Shown in pieces: positions 51,980-60,438 of a stretch of 64,000 nucleotides of DNA. Position numbers and translations under genes: made by a program. Source of the stretch: Flavobacterium granuli (GTDB lineage: Bacteria; Bacteroidota; Bacteroidia; Flavobacteriales; Flavobacteriaceae); contig NZ_FQWO01000004.1 of NCBI RefSeq assembly GCF_900129705.1, forward strand, positions 248,001 through 312,000, given 5' to 3'. Each line of letters opens with the position of its first letter. The stretch's first letter is position 1. The notes below the pieces were generated by a model. That model was not told the origin of the DNA. It was given only the letters and a program-made list of their open reading frames with translations, and ran no database searches.

Positions 51980-53962
51980 TTAAAAATCCAATAATTCATC
52001 TGCGACTACATTTGGCAAGGTAACTTTCAGTAAAGGTTGTGTTGCCATTGCTCTTTTTATGGCAAAGACAGCTCCTTCATTTCTGGCCCAACTTCTTCTG
52101 GATATTCCATTATTGACATCCCAGAAGAGCATGGATTCTAAACGTTTTGATGCTTCTTTTGAACCGTCAAGAACCATGCCGAAACCTCCGTTTATAACCT
52201 CTCCCCAGCCTACTCCGCCTCCGTTATGGATGGATACCCAAGTGGCACCGCGGAAACTGTCTCCTATCACGTTTTGTATCGCCATATCAGCCGTAAAACG
52301 AGATCCATCATAGATATTAGAGGTTTCTCTGTATGGTGAATCAGTTCCCGAAACATCATGATGATCGCGACCTAAAACGACAGTTCCTATTTCTCCTTTG
52401 GCAATAGCCTGATTGAAAGCTTCGGCAATTTTTACGCGACCTTCGGCATCAGCATATAAAATTCGGGCTTGGGAACCCACAACGAGTTTGTTTTCTTGGG
52501 CACCTTTGATCCATTGAATGTTATCCTGCATTTGTTGCTGGATTTCAATCGGCGCTGTTTTTGCCATTTCTTCCAAAACGGCACAAGCCATGTTATCTGT
52601 TTTAAGAAGGTCCTCTGGGTTTCCGGAAGCACAAACCCAACGGAAAGGTCCAAACCCATAATCGAAACACATGGGACCCATGATGTCCTGAACATAGCTC
52701 GGATATCTAAAATCAATTTTGTTCTCGGCCATAATATCGGCTCCTGCACGGGAAGCTTCCAGTAAAAAAGCATTTCCATAATCAAAGAAATAGGTTCCTT
52801 TGGCTGTATGTTTGTTGATTGCAGCAGTATGACGGCGCAAGGTTTCTTGCACTTTTTCTTTGAATAAATCCGGATTATTGGCCATCATTTCGTTGGCTTC
52901 TTCAAATGAAATGCCAACAGGATAATATCCGCCAGCCCAAGGATTGTGTAGTGAAGTTTGATCTGAGCCCAAATCAATATGGATGTTTTCTTCGTCAAAA
53001 CGTTCCCAAACATCTACCACGTTCCCAAGGTAGGCGATTGAAACGGTTTCATTGTTGGCTTTTGCCAAGGCAACTCTTTGTACCAATTTGTCGAGATCTT
53101 CAATCACTTCATTAATCCAGCCTTGACTGTGTCGAATGTGGGTGATTTTCGAATTCACCTCGGCGCAAACGGTGATGCAACCGGCAATATTTCCGGCTTT
53201 GGGTTGCGCGCCACTCATTCCTCCTAATCCTGAGGTAACAAATAAGCCGCCTTTTGGATTGCGTTTTATTTTTCTAAAACCATTCAAAACAGTGATCGTC
53301 GTTCCATGCACGATTCCTTGCGGACCGATATACATATAGCTTCCTGCGGTCATTTGACCGTACTGAGACACACCCAAAGCATTCATTCTTTCCCAATCAT
53401 CGGGTTGCGAATAATTTGGGATTACCATTCCGTTTGTAACTACAACTCTTGGCGCTTCTTTATGGGAAGGAAATAATCCCATAGGATGACCAGAATACAT
53501 TGTCAATGTTTGTTCATCGGTCATTTCCGATAAATATTGCATGGTCAATAAATACTGTGCCCAGTTTTGAAACACAGCTCCATTACCACCGTAGGTGATT
53601 AATTCATGAGGATGTTGTGCTACGGCATAATCCAAATTGTTTTGGATCATCAGCATGATGGCTTTTGCCTGTTCGCTTTTTCCTGGATATTCTTGAATAG
53701 GTCTCGCGCGCATTTCATAATCCGGACGCAAACGGTACATGTAAATGCGACCGTAAGTTTCTAACTCTTCCAGAAATTCCGGCACTAATTCGGCATGGTA
53801 TTTTGGATCAAAATAGCGAAGTGCATTTCGAAGTGCCAGTTTTTTTTCGTCAGCCGATAAGATTTCTTTGCGTTTTGGAGCGTGATTGATGTTGGCCTCA
53901 TACGGTTTTGGTTGAGGTAATATAGCAGGGATTCCCTGTTGAATTTGTTCTTGAAAAGTCAT
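51980..53962 (-). CDS. hutU: Urocanate hydratase
   Basis: Second step of histidine degradation, urocanate to imidazolonepropionate, using tightly bound NAD+. The 660-residue product has TYGGNGAVFQNWAQY, the NAD site GGLGGMSGAQPKAGNIAGC, DIMGPMCFDYGFGPFRWVC with the conserved Cys, and GRDHHDVSGTDSPYRETSNI. About 100 residues longer than the proteobacterial form, as in Bacteroidota. No hutH or hutI is adjacent. The arginase-fold gene at 8876 is not a convincing HutG partner because its metal site is degraded. Confidence 0.96.
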   Translation of the reverse strand: MTFQEQIQQGIPAILPQPKPYEANINHAPKRKEILSADEKKLALRNALRYFDPKYHAELVPEFLEELETYGRIYMYRLRPDYEMRARPIQEYPGKSEQAKAIMLMIQNNLDYAVAQHPHELITYGGNGAVFQNWAQYLLTMQYLSEMTDEQTLTMYSGHPMGLFPSHKEAPRVVVTNGMVIPNYSQPDDWERMNALGVSQYGQMTAGSYMYIGPQGIVHGTTITVLNGFRKIKRNPKGGLFVTSGLGGMSGAQPKAGNIAGCITVCAEVNSKITHIRHSQGWINEVIEDLDKLVQRVALAKANNETVSIAYLGNVVDVWERFDEENIHIDLGSDQTSLHNPWAGGYYPVGISFEEANEMMANNPDLFKEKVQETLRRHTAAINKHTAKGTYFFDYGNAFLLEASRAGADIMAENKIDFRYPSYVQDIMGPMCFDYGFGPFRWVCASGNPEDLLKTDNMACAVLEEMAKTAPIEIQQQMQDNIQWIKGAQENKLVVGSQARILYADAEGRVKIAEAFNQAIAKGEIGTVVLGRDHHDVSGTDSPYRETSNIYDGSRFTADMAIQNVIGDSFRGATWVSIHNGGGVGWGEVINGGFGMVLDGSKEASKRLESMLFWDVNNGISRRSWARNEGAVFAIKRAMATQPLLKVTLPNVVADELLDF

Positions 53963-54182
53963 TTTTTTAATTTAAAAATTTAAATATTGAAGCATTTAAA
54001 GATTTTGAAATATCTTGGTTTTCTCATTTCTCTCCGTAAATAAGAAGGAAAATCTAAGGATAACGAATATCCGACCTATGATAGGATTTGTGGATTCTAA
54101 TTCTATATTTTAGGGAATGACAATCCATCTTTTTTTTGTTGATTTATTAGTTTGGTTATTGTAACCGATCACTGAAAACTGC

Positions 54183-54371
54183 TTACTTTCTATTTGTTCC
54201 TGTTTTTTTATCATAACCATAAGGACAATGACGGCATCCACTTTTGCAGCAATAGCCTCTTTTGAGATGGAATTTTTCGGTAAAGCATTTATATCCTTCC
54301 GGAGTGTAATAGAAATCTTCGCCTTCCGTCATTTTCTTTTCATTATTTTGATTCATCATATTCTGAAGCAT
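54183..54371 (-). CDS. DUF5522 small cysteine-rich protein
   Basis: 62 residues. The family block FYYTPEGYKCFTEKFHLKRGYCCKSGCRHCPYGYDKK contains five cysteines and two histidines, suggesting a zinc or iron site. Function unknown. The first ATG (54371) is annotated; a later in-frame Met is possible. Confidence 0.85.
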   Translation of the reverse strand: MLQNMMNQNNEKKMTEGEDFYYTPEGYKCFTEKFHLKRGYCCKSGCRHCPYGYDKKTGTNRK

Positions 54372-54724
54372 TCTATATGTTCTTCTTTACTTTTTGAAAT
54401 TAAATGAGAACTCAGTTTTTTTTGAGTTTTCTTTTAAAAGAAACGATTCCAGTTGCACAAATTTATAGATTTTATAGTGAATGTTTGTTAATGTTGCTGA
54501 ATATTTAATCAGCTAATAGCTGTTAGTAAGAGTCGTTTTTGGGAATTATTGGATTTTAATTTTTAAAAATAATATATTTAAAAAAGATTATTCTTTAAGT
54601 TTACCATTTATATGCGGCCCCGCGCTTATGAAGATAAAAATAGTGATTCCCTTTATGTCAGGCATTGAGGTTTTGTGAGTTTATTTTTAATATTTCAGCT
54701 TCATTTTTGAAAAAAATCGTGTGA
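54372..54724. other. Divergent intergenic region DUF5522 / HEXXH protein
   Basis: 353 bp, AT-rich. It has a small hairpin ACTCA-loop-TGAGT near 54412-54433 and one isolated GC-rich patch (GGCCCCGCGC, ~54615). No ORF, tRNA or promoter consensus that I would defend. Confidence 0.6.
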
Positions 54725-55054
54725 ATGTATTTAATTGTGTCTAAATATTTACTTCCTAAAGGATTTCGTGGTTTGACGGCATTTCCCTTTGTATTTTTGA
54801 AATACAGTCAGGATAAAGAGAATCTAATTTTTATAAATCACGAAAAAATCCATTTACGCCAGCAACTGGAAATGTTAGTAATTCCATTTTTTATTTGGTA
54901 CTTTTTGGAATATTTTATTCGATTGCTTCAATTTAGAAATAGAGATTTAGCTTACCGAAATATCAGTTTTGAACGCGAGGCTTATGCTCATGAATTAGAA
55001 TTAGGCTATCTGGAAAAGCGGTCTTTTTTTAGATTTGTAAAATATTTAAGGTAA
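54725..55054 (+). CDS. Small HEXXH-motif membrane protein
   Basis: Not recognised as a named family. The 109-residue product has an HEKIH motif at 39-43 preceding a hydrophobic helix (~50-68), and a downstream FEREAYAHELE (82-92) that could give a third, glutamate zinc ligand. This is the layout of a minimal gluzincin-type metallopeptidase. It may be a true mini-protease or a degenerate relative. It is 107 bp before the next gene's chosen start, same strand. Confidence 0.75.
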   Translation: MYLIVSKYLLPKGFRGLTAFPFVFLKYSQDKENLIFINHEKIHLRQQLEMLVIPFFIWYFLEYFIRLLQFRNRDLAYRNISFEREAYAHELELGYLEKRSFFRFVKYLR

Positions 55055-55136
55055 AAGTATAAGTTAAATGCATTAAACCGAAAGCTTATGCGGAAAATGC
55101 AGTGGCTGTAGATTACCTTTTTTTATATATAAATTT

Positions 55137-55144
55137 TAACTTTG
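55137..55144 (+). promoter_or_regulatory. TAnnTTTG promoter box for the desulfhydrase-like gene
   Basis: TAACTTTG, exact match, 17 bp before the TTG start at 55162. Confidence 0.5.
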
Positions 55145-55161
55145 TACCAAAATTATCCAGT

Positions 55162-56058
55162 TTGAACCAAAAGTTAGTTATAGCGTTTCCAAATTCGATT
55201 TCCGTGCATATCAAACGCGAGGACTTGATTCATCCTTTTGTTTCCGGAAATAAGTTCCGAAAGCTAAAATACAATTTGCTGCAAGCCAAAAAAGAAAAGG
55301 AAGAAACCTTGCTTACTTTTGGCGGGGCATATTCTAATCATATAGCTGCAGTGGCTTTTGCCGGAAAAGAACAAGGATTTAAGACTATTGGGATTATTCG
55401 TGGGGATGAATTGAGAGATAAAATTTCAGATAATCCCACCTTGCAATTTGCTGAAAGTTGCGGAATGCAATTCGAATTTGTATCCAGAGAAGCCTATCGA
55501 TTAAAGAATGATGACTCATTTTTAGACGATTTGAAACGGAAATTTGGAAATTTTTATCTTGTCCCGGAAGGAGGAACAAACGAGTTGGCGATAAAAGGCT
55601 GTGAGGAAATTTTGACCGATGAAGATGCGCAATTTGACTATGTGTGCTGTGCTGTGGGAACCGGCGGAACCATTTCTGGAATTATAAACAGTGCGTTGCC
55701 GCATCAAAAAGTTTTAGGATTTCCTGCCTTAAAAGGGGATTTTTTAAAAGATGAAATTCGTATTTTTGCCCAAAATGAGAATTGGGAATTAATAACGGCA
55801 TATCATTTTGGAGGATATGGGAAAGTAAATCAGGATTTAATTGCATTTATCAACCAGTTTTATGCGGATAATCAAATTCCTTTAGATCCTATTTATACTG
55901 GAAAGATGGTTTTTGGCGTTATGGATTTAATACAAAAAGACTATTTTAGCCCTCATTCAAAGATTTTGTTAATTCATACCGGTGGAATTCAAGGAATTCA
56001 AGGGATGAATTTGAAATTGAAAAACAAACATTTGCCAACAATAAATATCTATGTTTAA
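55162..56058 (+). CDS. PLP-dependent D-cysteine desulfhydrase / ACC deaminase family protein
   Basis: 298-residue PLP enzyme. Conserved: VHIKREDLIHPFVSGNKFRKLKYNL with the PLP lysine, TFGGAYSNHIAAVAFAGKEQGF, VPEGGTNELAIKG and AVGTGGTISGI. True ACC deaminase cannot be told from D-cysteine desulfhydrase here. The frame could open at a GTG (55102), but a promoter box at 55137-55144 lies inside that extension, so TTG at 55162 (LNQKLVIAF) is preferred. It overlaps the glucosaminidase gene by 8 bp. Confidence 0.85.
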   Translation: MNQKLVIAFPNSISVHIKREDLIHPFVSGNKFRKLKYNLLQAKKEKEETLLTFGGAYSNHIAAVAFAGKEQGFKTIGIIRGDELRDKISDNPTLQFAESCGMQFEFVSREAYRLKNDDSFLDDLKRKFGNFYLVPEGGTNELAIKGCEEILTDEDAQFDYVCCAVGTGGTISGIINSALPHQKVLGFPALKGDFLKDEIRIFAQNENWELITAYHFGGYGKVNQDLIAFINQFYADNQIPLDPIYTGKMVFGVMDLIQKDYFSPHSKILLIHTGGIQGIQGMNLKLKNKHLPTINIYV

Positions 56059-56926
56059 AAAAATACTACTTCTGCTTTTAATTCTGACAATATTAAGTTG
56101 TAATGCCACAAAGCCGGCTATTGTGACTACAAAACCAGTTCCCGGAAAAGTTAAAAAACCAGTATCTCGTTCCACAAAACATAAAGCCAAACCTACAACT
56201 AAAGGAACAGACTCGCACACACCAAATAGAAGTGTAGCCGAAGTGATCGAATCTAGCTCAAGAACAAGTGTTACCAATGATGTCATTGGTAATTATATTA
56301 TCCAGTACAAAGATATCGCCATAGGCAACATGAAAAAATATGGCATTCCGGCAAGTATCATCTTGGCTCAGGGAATATTAGAATCTGGTGCAGGAAGAGG
56401 AATCTTGGCTATGAATGCAAACAATCATTTTGGGATTAAATGTCATACGGGTTGGACTGGAGATAGTGTAAAGCATGATGATGATGCCAGTCAGGAATGT
56501 TTTAGAAAATACAATAATCCAGCGGAATCTTTTGATGATCATGCTTTGTTTTTGACGGGAAGAAGTCGCTATGCCAGTTTGTTTTCTTTGCCTAAAGAAG
56601 ATTATAAGGCATGGGCCATTGGATTAAGAAAAGCGGGTTATGCCACTGATCCAAAATATCCTGAAAAACTAATTTCATATATTGAAAGATACAATTTAGA
56701 GCAATATGACAATCAGGCTTTGGGTAGGAAATATGTACCTTCAGAAAGGCAAACGATTAAAATAGCCAGTGTAGATAACAGAAGTGGTTCTTTTTATGAA
56801 GTTCAAAAAGGAGATACTTTGTATTCTATTTCGAAAAAGTTTAACCTAATGGTTGATCAGTTAAAACAGAATAATAATCTTAGTGATAATACCCTTTCCA
56901 TTGGGCAGAAGTTGAGGGTAAATTAA
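56051..56926 (+). CDS. Glucosaminidase-domain lipoprotein with LysM
   Basis: Peptidoglycan hydrolase of 291 residues: lipoprotein signal (Cys17, ILSC), a basic Pro/Thr/Lys linker, a GH73-type glucosaminidase domain with catalytic Glu111 in SIILAQGILESGAGRG followed by NNHFGIKCH, and one C-terminal LysM domain (~245-291). It overlaps the preceding gene by 8 bp, so translation is probably coupled. Confidence 0.93.
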   Translation: MFKKILLLLLILTILSCNATKPAIVTTKPVPGKVKKPVSRSTKHKAKPTTKGTDSHTPNRSVAEVIESSSRTSVTNDVIGNYIIQYKDIAIGNMKKYGIPASIILAQGILESGAGRGILAMNANNHFGIKCHTGWTGDSVKHDDDASQECFRKYNNPAESFDDHALFLTGRSRYASLFSLPKEDYKAWAIGLRKAGYATDPKYPEKLISYIERYNLEQYDNQALGRKYVPSERQTIKIASVDNRSGSFYEVQKGDTLYSISKKFNLMVDQLKQNNNLSDNTLSIGQKLRVN

Positions 56927-56981
56927 AAACCAGAAGACAATTACATATCGGATATTTTAAATCCAAAATCATAATTTAAAG

Positions 56982-58268
56982 ATGATCTATAAAAGAAGCA
57001 GTCAGCTTTTTGCTGAAGCAGAAAAAGTAATTCCGGGCGGAGTAAATTCACCGGTGCGAGCATTCAAAGCAGTAGGAGGAACACCTATTTTTGTAAAAAG
57101 TGCCAAAGGAGCTTATTTGTATGATGAAGACGGAAATCGTCTGATTGATTATATCAATTCATGGGGACCTATGATTTTAGGTCATGCTTATGAGCCAGTT
57201 GTTGAAGCCGTAATCGAGAAAGCGAAACTGGGAACTTCATTTGGTATGCCAACAGAATTAGAAACTCAGATTGCCGCTTTGGCAGTTTCGATGGTGCCAA
57301 ACATTGATAAAATCAGGTTTGTGAATTCAGGTACCGAAGCTTGTATGAGTGCCGTTCGATTGGCACGAGGATTTACAAAAAGAGATAAAATAATAAAATT
57401 TGCCGGTTGTTATCACGGGCATTCTGATTCGTTTTTGATTCAGGCAGGAAGTGGTGCTATTACTTTTGGATCGCCTAATAGCCCGGGAGTAACTGAAGGT
57501 ACAGCCAAAGATACTTTATTGGCAAGGTACAATGATTTAGAAAATGTTAGAACATTAATCGAAGCCAACACAAACGAGATTGCTGCCATTATAGTAGAGC
57601 CTGTAGCAGGAAATATGGGTTGTATTCCTCCAAATAAAGGTTTCCTTGAAGGCTTGCGCCAACTTTGTACCGAGAATGGGATTCTATTAATCTTTGATGA
57701 GGTGATGACCGGTTTCCGTTTGGCAAGAGGTGGAGTCCAAGAATTATTTAACATCAATGCAGATATTGTTTGTTTCGGAAAAGTAATTGGCGGTGGTTTA
57801 CCTGTAGGTGCTTTTGCAGCGCGTGAGGAAATTATGAATTATTTAGCTCCGCTTGGGCCAGTTTATCAGGCCGGAACTTTATCCGGAAATCCATTGGCTA
57901 TGGCTGCGGGATTAGCCATGTTGCATGCTTTGGATAAGGACCGCGCTATTTTTCAAAGATTGGAAGAAAAAACGGCTTATTTGGCTGCTGGAATTGATAA
58001 AGTGTTAAAGGCAAATAATGTTGTTTTTACAATTAACAGAGTTGGATCAATGATTTCAGTGCATTTTGATGCGAATCCTGTTGTCGATTTTCAATCTGCG
58101 GCTAAAGGGGATAATGAAAGCTTCAAGAAATTCTTTCACGGATTGTTGGAGGAAGGTATTTATATCGCTCCATCGGCTTATGAAACTTGGTTTATTACTG
58201 ATGCGCTTTCTTATGAAGATTTAGACTTTACCATAAAAGCAATAGATAAAGTATCAAAAACTTTATAG
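56982..58268 (+). CDS. hemL: Glutamate-1-semialdehyde 2,1-aminomutase
   Basis: PLP enzyme of the C5 haem pathway producing 5-aminolevulinate. The 428-residue product has [12 protein letters not shown] near the start, [37 protein letters not shown], and the PLP lysine region [15 protein letters not shown]. Full length. Followed by a bidirectional terminator. Confidence 0.97.
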   Translation: MIYKRSSQLFAEAEKVIPGGVNSPVRAFKAVGGTPIFVKSAKGAYLYDEDGNRLIDYINSWGPMILGHAYEPVVEAVIEKAKLGTSFGMPTELETQIAALAVSMVPNIDKIRFVNSGTEACMSAVRLARGFTKRDKIIKFAGCYHGHSDSFLIQAGSGAITFGSPNSPGVTEGTAKDTLLARYNDLENVRTLIEANTNEIAAIIVEPVAGNMGCIPPNKGFLEGLRQLCTENGILLIFDEVMTGFRLARGGVQELFNINADIVCFGKVIGGGLPVGAFAAREEIMNYLAPLGPVYQAGTLSGNPLAMAAGLAMLHALDKDRAIFQRLEEKTAYLAAGIDKVLKANNVVFTINRVGSMISVHFDANPVVDFQSAAKGDNESFKKFFHGLLEEGIYIAPSAYETWFITDALSYEDLDFTIKAIDKVSKTL

Positions 58269-58285
58269 GATTGTTTTAATATAAA

Positions 58286-58318
58286 AAAAGCTTCGGATGT
58301 TTTTCCGAAGCTTTTCTT
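58286..58318. terminator. Bidirectional terminator between hemL and the Spy-like gene
   Basis: Perfect 12-bp stem (AAAAGCTTCGGA with TCCGAAGCTTTT), with A-rich and T-rich sides. Confidence 0.9.
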
Positions 58319-58319
58319 T

Positions 58320-58766
58320 TTAATTTTCCATGTCATCTTGCATTTTGTCATGCATTCTTTCTTTCATGCGGTCTCCCGCTCTTTCTCTCATTTTTTCTTG
58401 GTTGCTTTTCCATTTTGCCAATTGCTCAGGAGTCAAAATAGCTTTCATTTTATTCTCCATAGTTTCTCTTTGCTTTTCCATTTTGTCTCGAGATGCTTCA
58501 CGTTGTTTTTTCATTTCTTCTCTGCTGGCTTCTCTTTTTTCCATCATGGCTTCTCTTTTGGTGGCTTGTTCCGCAAGAAGCTGTTTCATTTGTTCCTGTT
58601 GTTTGGCGTTTAGACCTAGTTCAGTCGTCATTCTCTGCAGTTGTTTTTCTTGACGTTGTTCCGGAGTCATTTTCTCCATTTGGGCTCTTTTAGGGCGCTC
58701 TTTTTTGTCTTGTGCAAATGTGGTCATTCCTACAACCAGTAATGCGGCGATAATTAATTTTTTCAT
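58320..58766 (-). CDS. Spy/CpxP-like periplasmic protein
   Basis: 148 residues: signal peptide (ends TTFAQ, 19), then an almost entirely helical Lys/Glu/Met/Arg-rich body with LTxxQ-like motifs (MTPEQRQEKQLQRM, LTPEQLAKWKSNQEKM). The fold is that of small periplasmic chaperones or metal-stress proteins. Met- and His-poor compared with copper proteins, so a general envelope-stress role is more likely. Confidence 0.8.
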   Translation of the reverse strand: MKKLIIAALLVVGMTTFAQDKKERPKRAQMEKMTPEQRQEKQLQRMTTELGLNAKQQEQMKQLLAEQATKREAMMEKREASREEMKKQREASRDKMEKQRETMENKMKAILTPEQLAKWKSNQEKMRERAGDRMKERMHDKMQDDMEN

Positions 58767-58883
58767 GGTATGTTTTTTTTATAGTTTATGCTCAGTAAGA
58801 CTGCTTTTTTTTAAAAGAGTTTAATCCTTAACATAAAAATGTGAAAACTGATTTATATCACATTTTATTATAGAAAGGAGCTC

Positions 58884-58891
58884 TATATTTG
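58884..58891 (+). promoter_or_regulatory. TAnnTTTG promoter box just before a GTG start
   Basis: TATATTTG ends only 4 bp before the GTG at 58896. If real, transcription would begin at or next to the start codon. Confidence 0.4.
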
Positions 58892-58895
58892 TACC

Positions 58896-59270
58896 GTGAA
58901 AAAAAGGGTATTCATATTGGCATTATTTATTCTTTTAAAACCAGTATTTCCGGTTTTGGAATATGTGGTCAATTATGATTATATTTCAAAAGTACTCTGT
59001 ATAAACAAGGAAAAGCCCAAGTTAGAGTGTAATGGAAAATGCCATTTAATGAAAGAATTGGCCAAAGCCTCAGATACATCAGATTCTTTGCCTTCAAATA
59101 AAAAAACAGTTAGTCCTATGCAGGAAGTATTGTTTTTTCATGAAATCAATTCTTTGTCTTTTTTATCCTTGCGTTTTATCGAAAAAAACCAACTAAACAT
59201 TGACTATTCAAATCTATATTCTTATTTGAATGGGAATGCTATATTTCGCCCACCTATTTTTATTTCTTAA
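58896..59270 (+). CDS. Hypothetical exported Cys protein upstream of mbnP
   Basis: 124 residues, GTG start, N-terminal hydrophobic segment (~4-24) as a signal or anchor. A Cys/His motif follows (Cys35, Cys45, Cys49, His50; LECNGKCHLMKEL) that could bind copper or another metal. No named family. It precedes the MbnP, MbnH and barrel genes, with 109 bp to mbnP, and is probably part of the same metal-responsive set. Confidence 0.7.
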   Translation: MKKRVFILALFILLKPVFPVLEYVVNYDYISKVLCINKEKPKLECNGKCHLMKELAKASDTSDSLPSNKKTVSPMQEVLFFHEINSLSFLSLRFIEKNQLNIDYSNLYSYLNGNAIFRPPIFIS

Positions 59271-59304
59271 ATTTTTTAGTTGAACGACTTTCGTGTGTAC
59301 TTTT

Positions 59305-59332
59305 CATTTGAAGAATTTCATTTGAAGAATTT
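59305..59332 (+). repeat. Tandem 14-bp direct repeat upstream of the MbnP gene
   Basis: CATTTGAAGAATTT occurs twice with no gap, 48 bp before the MbnP start. It could be a regulator site or a small slippage duplication. Confidence 0.6.
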
Positions 59333-59379
59333 TTGTGCGCACTATTAATTTAAAATTGAGAATAAAATTATAGCATAAA

Positions 59380-60177
59380 ATGAAAAATTTACTAAATAAA
59401 GCAATAGCTATTATTGCGTTAAGCGCTGTGTTTACAGCTTGTACTAATGATGAAGCCGCAATTTCAGGAACTGGAAATTTGGGTGTAGAATTTGATAATT
59501 CTTTTGCAGGCAATGATTTGATTTTGAGTACACAACCTAATATTACGTCTAATGATGAAGTTTTGAAAATCGAGAAGATCAAATACATCATCAGTAATAT
59601 TGTTTTGACCACTGCCGAAGGAACTGTTTTTACGTATCCAAAAAATAAAAGCTATTTCATAATTGACGAATCAAATCCTAAAAGTTTAATCGCAAAATTA
59701 GAAAATATACCAGCCGGAAATTATACCAAAATAAAATTTGGAATCGGTGTTGACAAGGCACAATGGGAACTTGGAGCTACCGGACAGGGGGATTTTCTCT
59801 TGGAGGCACAAGCTGCGGGAATGATGTGGAGTTGGTCTGCAGGGTATAAATTTATCGCTTTCGAAGGAATGTTTACTGCTCCAACGGTGAGCGATGAAAC
59901 CTCTTTTATGATACATACCGGACAAACAGGAACCGATTATAATTATACCGAAGTCACGCTGGATTTACCTTCAAAAGCAATCGTTCGCAGTTCAATCAGT
60001 CCAATAATCCATGTTATTACGGATTTGTCTAAAGTAATTGACGGAACCAATAAAATCAAACTTTCTGATAATAATAAGGGAGGAATGGGAGCGATGATTA
60101 TGGGAGGAGCTACTTTGCCTTTAATCACCCAAAATATTTCCAATATGTTTACGGTAGATCATGTTCATAACGATTAG
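59380..60177 (+). CDS. MbnP-like copper-associated lipoprotein
   Basis: 265 residues with lipobox Cys21 (FTAC). MbnP-family body: NLGVEFDNSFAGNDLIL, KIEKIKYIISNIVLTTAEGT, IPAGNYTKIKFGIGVD, and the tryptophan-rich segment with Trp129, Trp150 and Trp152 (MMWSWSAGYKFIAFEG). In studied MbnP a Trp is oxidised to kynurenine by MbnH and the protein binds copper. The matching MbnH-type di-haem enzyme is the next gene. Confidence 0.88.
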   Translation: MKNLLNKAIAIIALSAVFTACTNDEAAISGTGNLGVEFDNSFAGNDLILSTQPNITSNDEVLKIEKIKYIISNIVLTTAEGTVFTYPKNKSYFIIDESNPKSLIAKLENIPAGNYTKIKFGIGVDKAQWELGATGQGDFLLEAQAAGMMWSWSAGYKFIAFEGMFTAPTVSDETSFMIHTGQTGTDYNYTEVTLDLPSKAIVRSSISPIIHVITDLSKVIDGTNKIKLSDNNKGGMGAMIMGGATLPLITQNISNMFTVDHVHND

Positions 60178-60220
60178 TTAGGTTTTAAGGAGCAGAAAAT
60201 TTTATCATACAATACATTTT

Positions 60221-60310
60221 TGTCCCGCTTTCCCCTTTATCCGTTCTGTCTTGTACAAAAAACAAGACAGAACGGGATATCGGCTCTATCGGGGCTATTG
60301 ATAACTTCTT
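60221..60310. repeat. REP-like intergenic palindrome
   Basis: A 14-bp perfect inverted repeat (CCGTTCTGTCTTGT, 60241-60254, with ACAAGACAGAACGG, 60262-60275) is bracketed by outer elements TCCCGCTTTCCCC and CTATCGGGGC. It is far richer in GC than the surroundings. The wording resembles intergenic repeats I know from other flavobacteria, but that is recollection. Confidence 0.6.
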
Positions 60311-60438
60311 CGTTCCTTGATGATGGTATCCAAAAAAGATAATTCGCATCACATTAAATCCATTTGAGACGGGATGAAGTGATGAGAATTATTCCCGACA
60401 GCGATTTGTATGTCGATATAAACCCATAAAAAATACCT

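Noticed and set aside
58330..58693. Plus-strand frames opposite the Spy-like gene
   Set aside because: Cys/Phe/Ser-rich shadows of a Lys/Glu/Met-rich coding sequence on the other strand.
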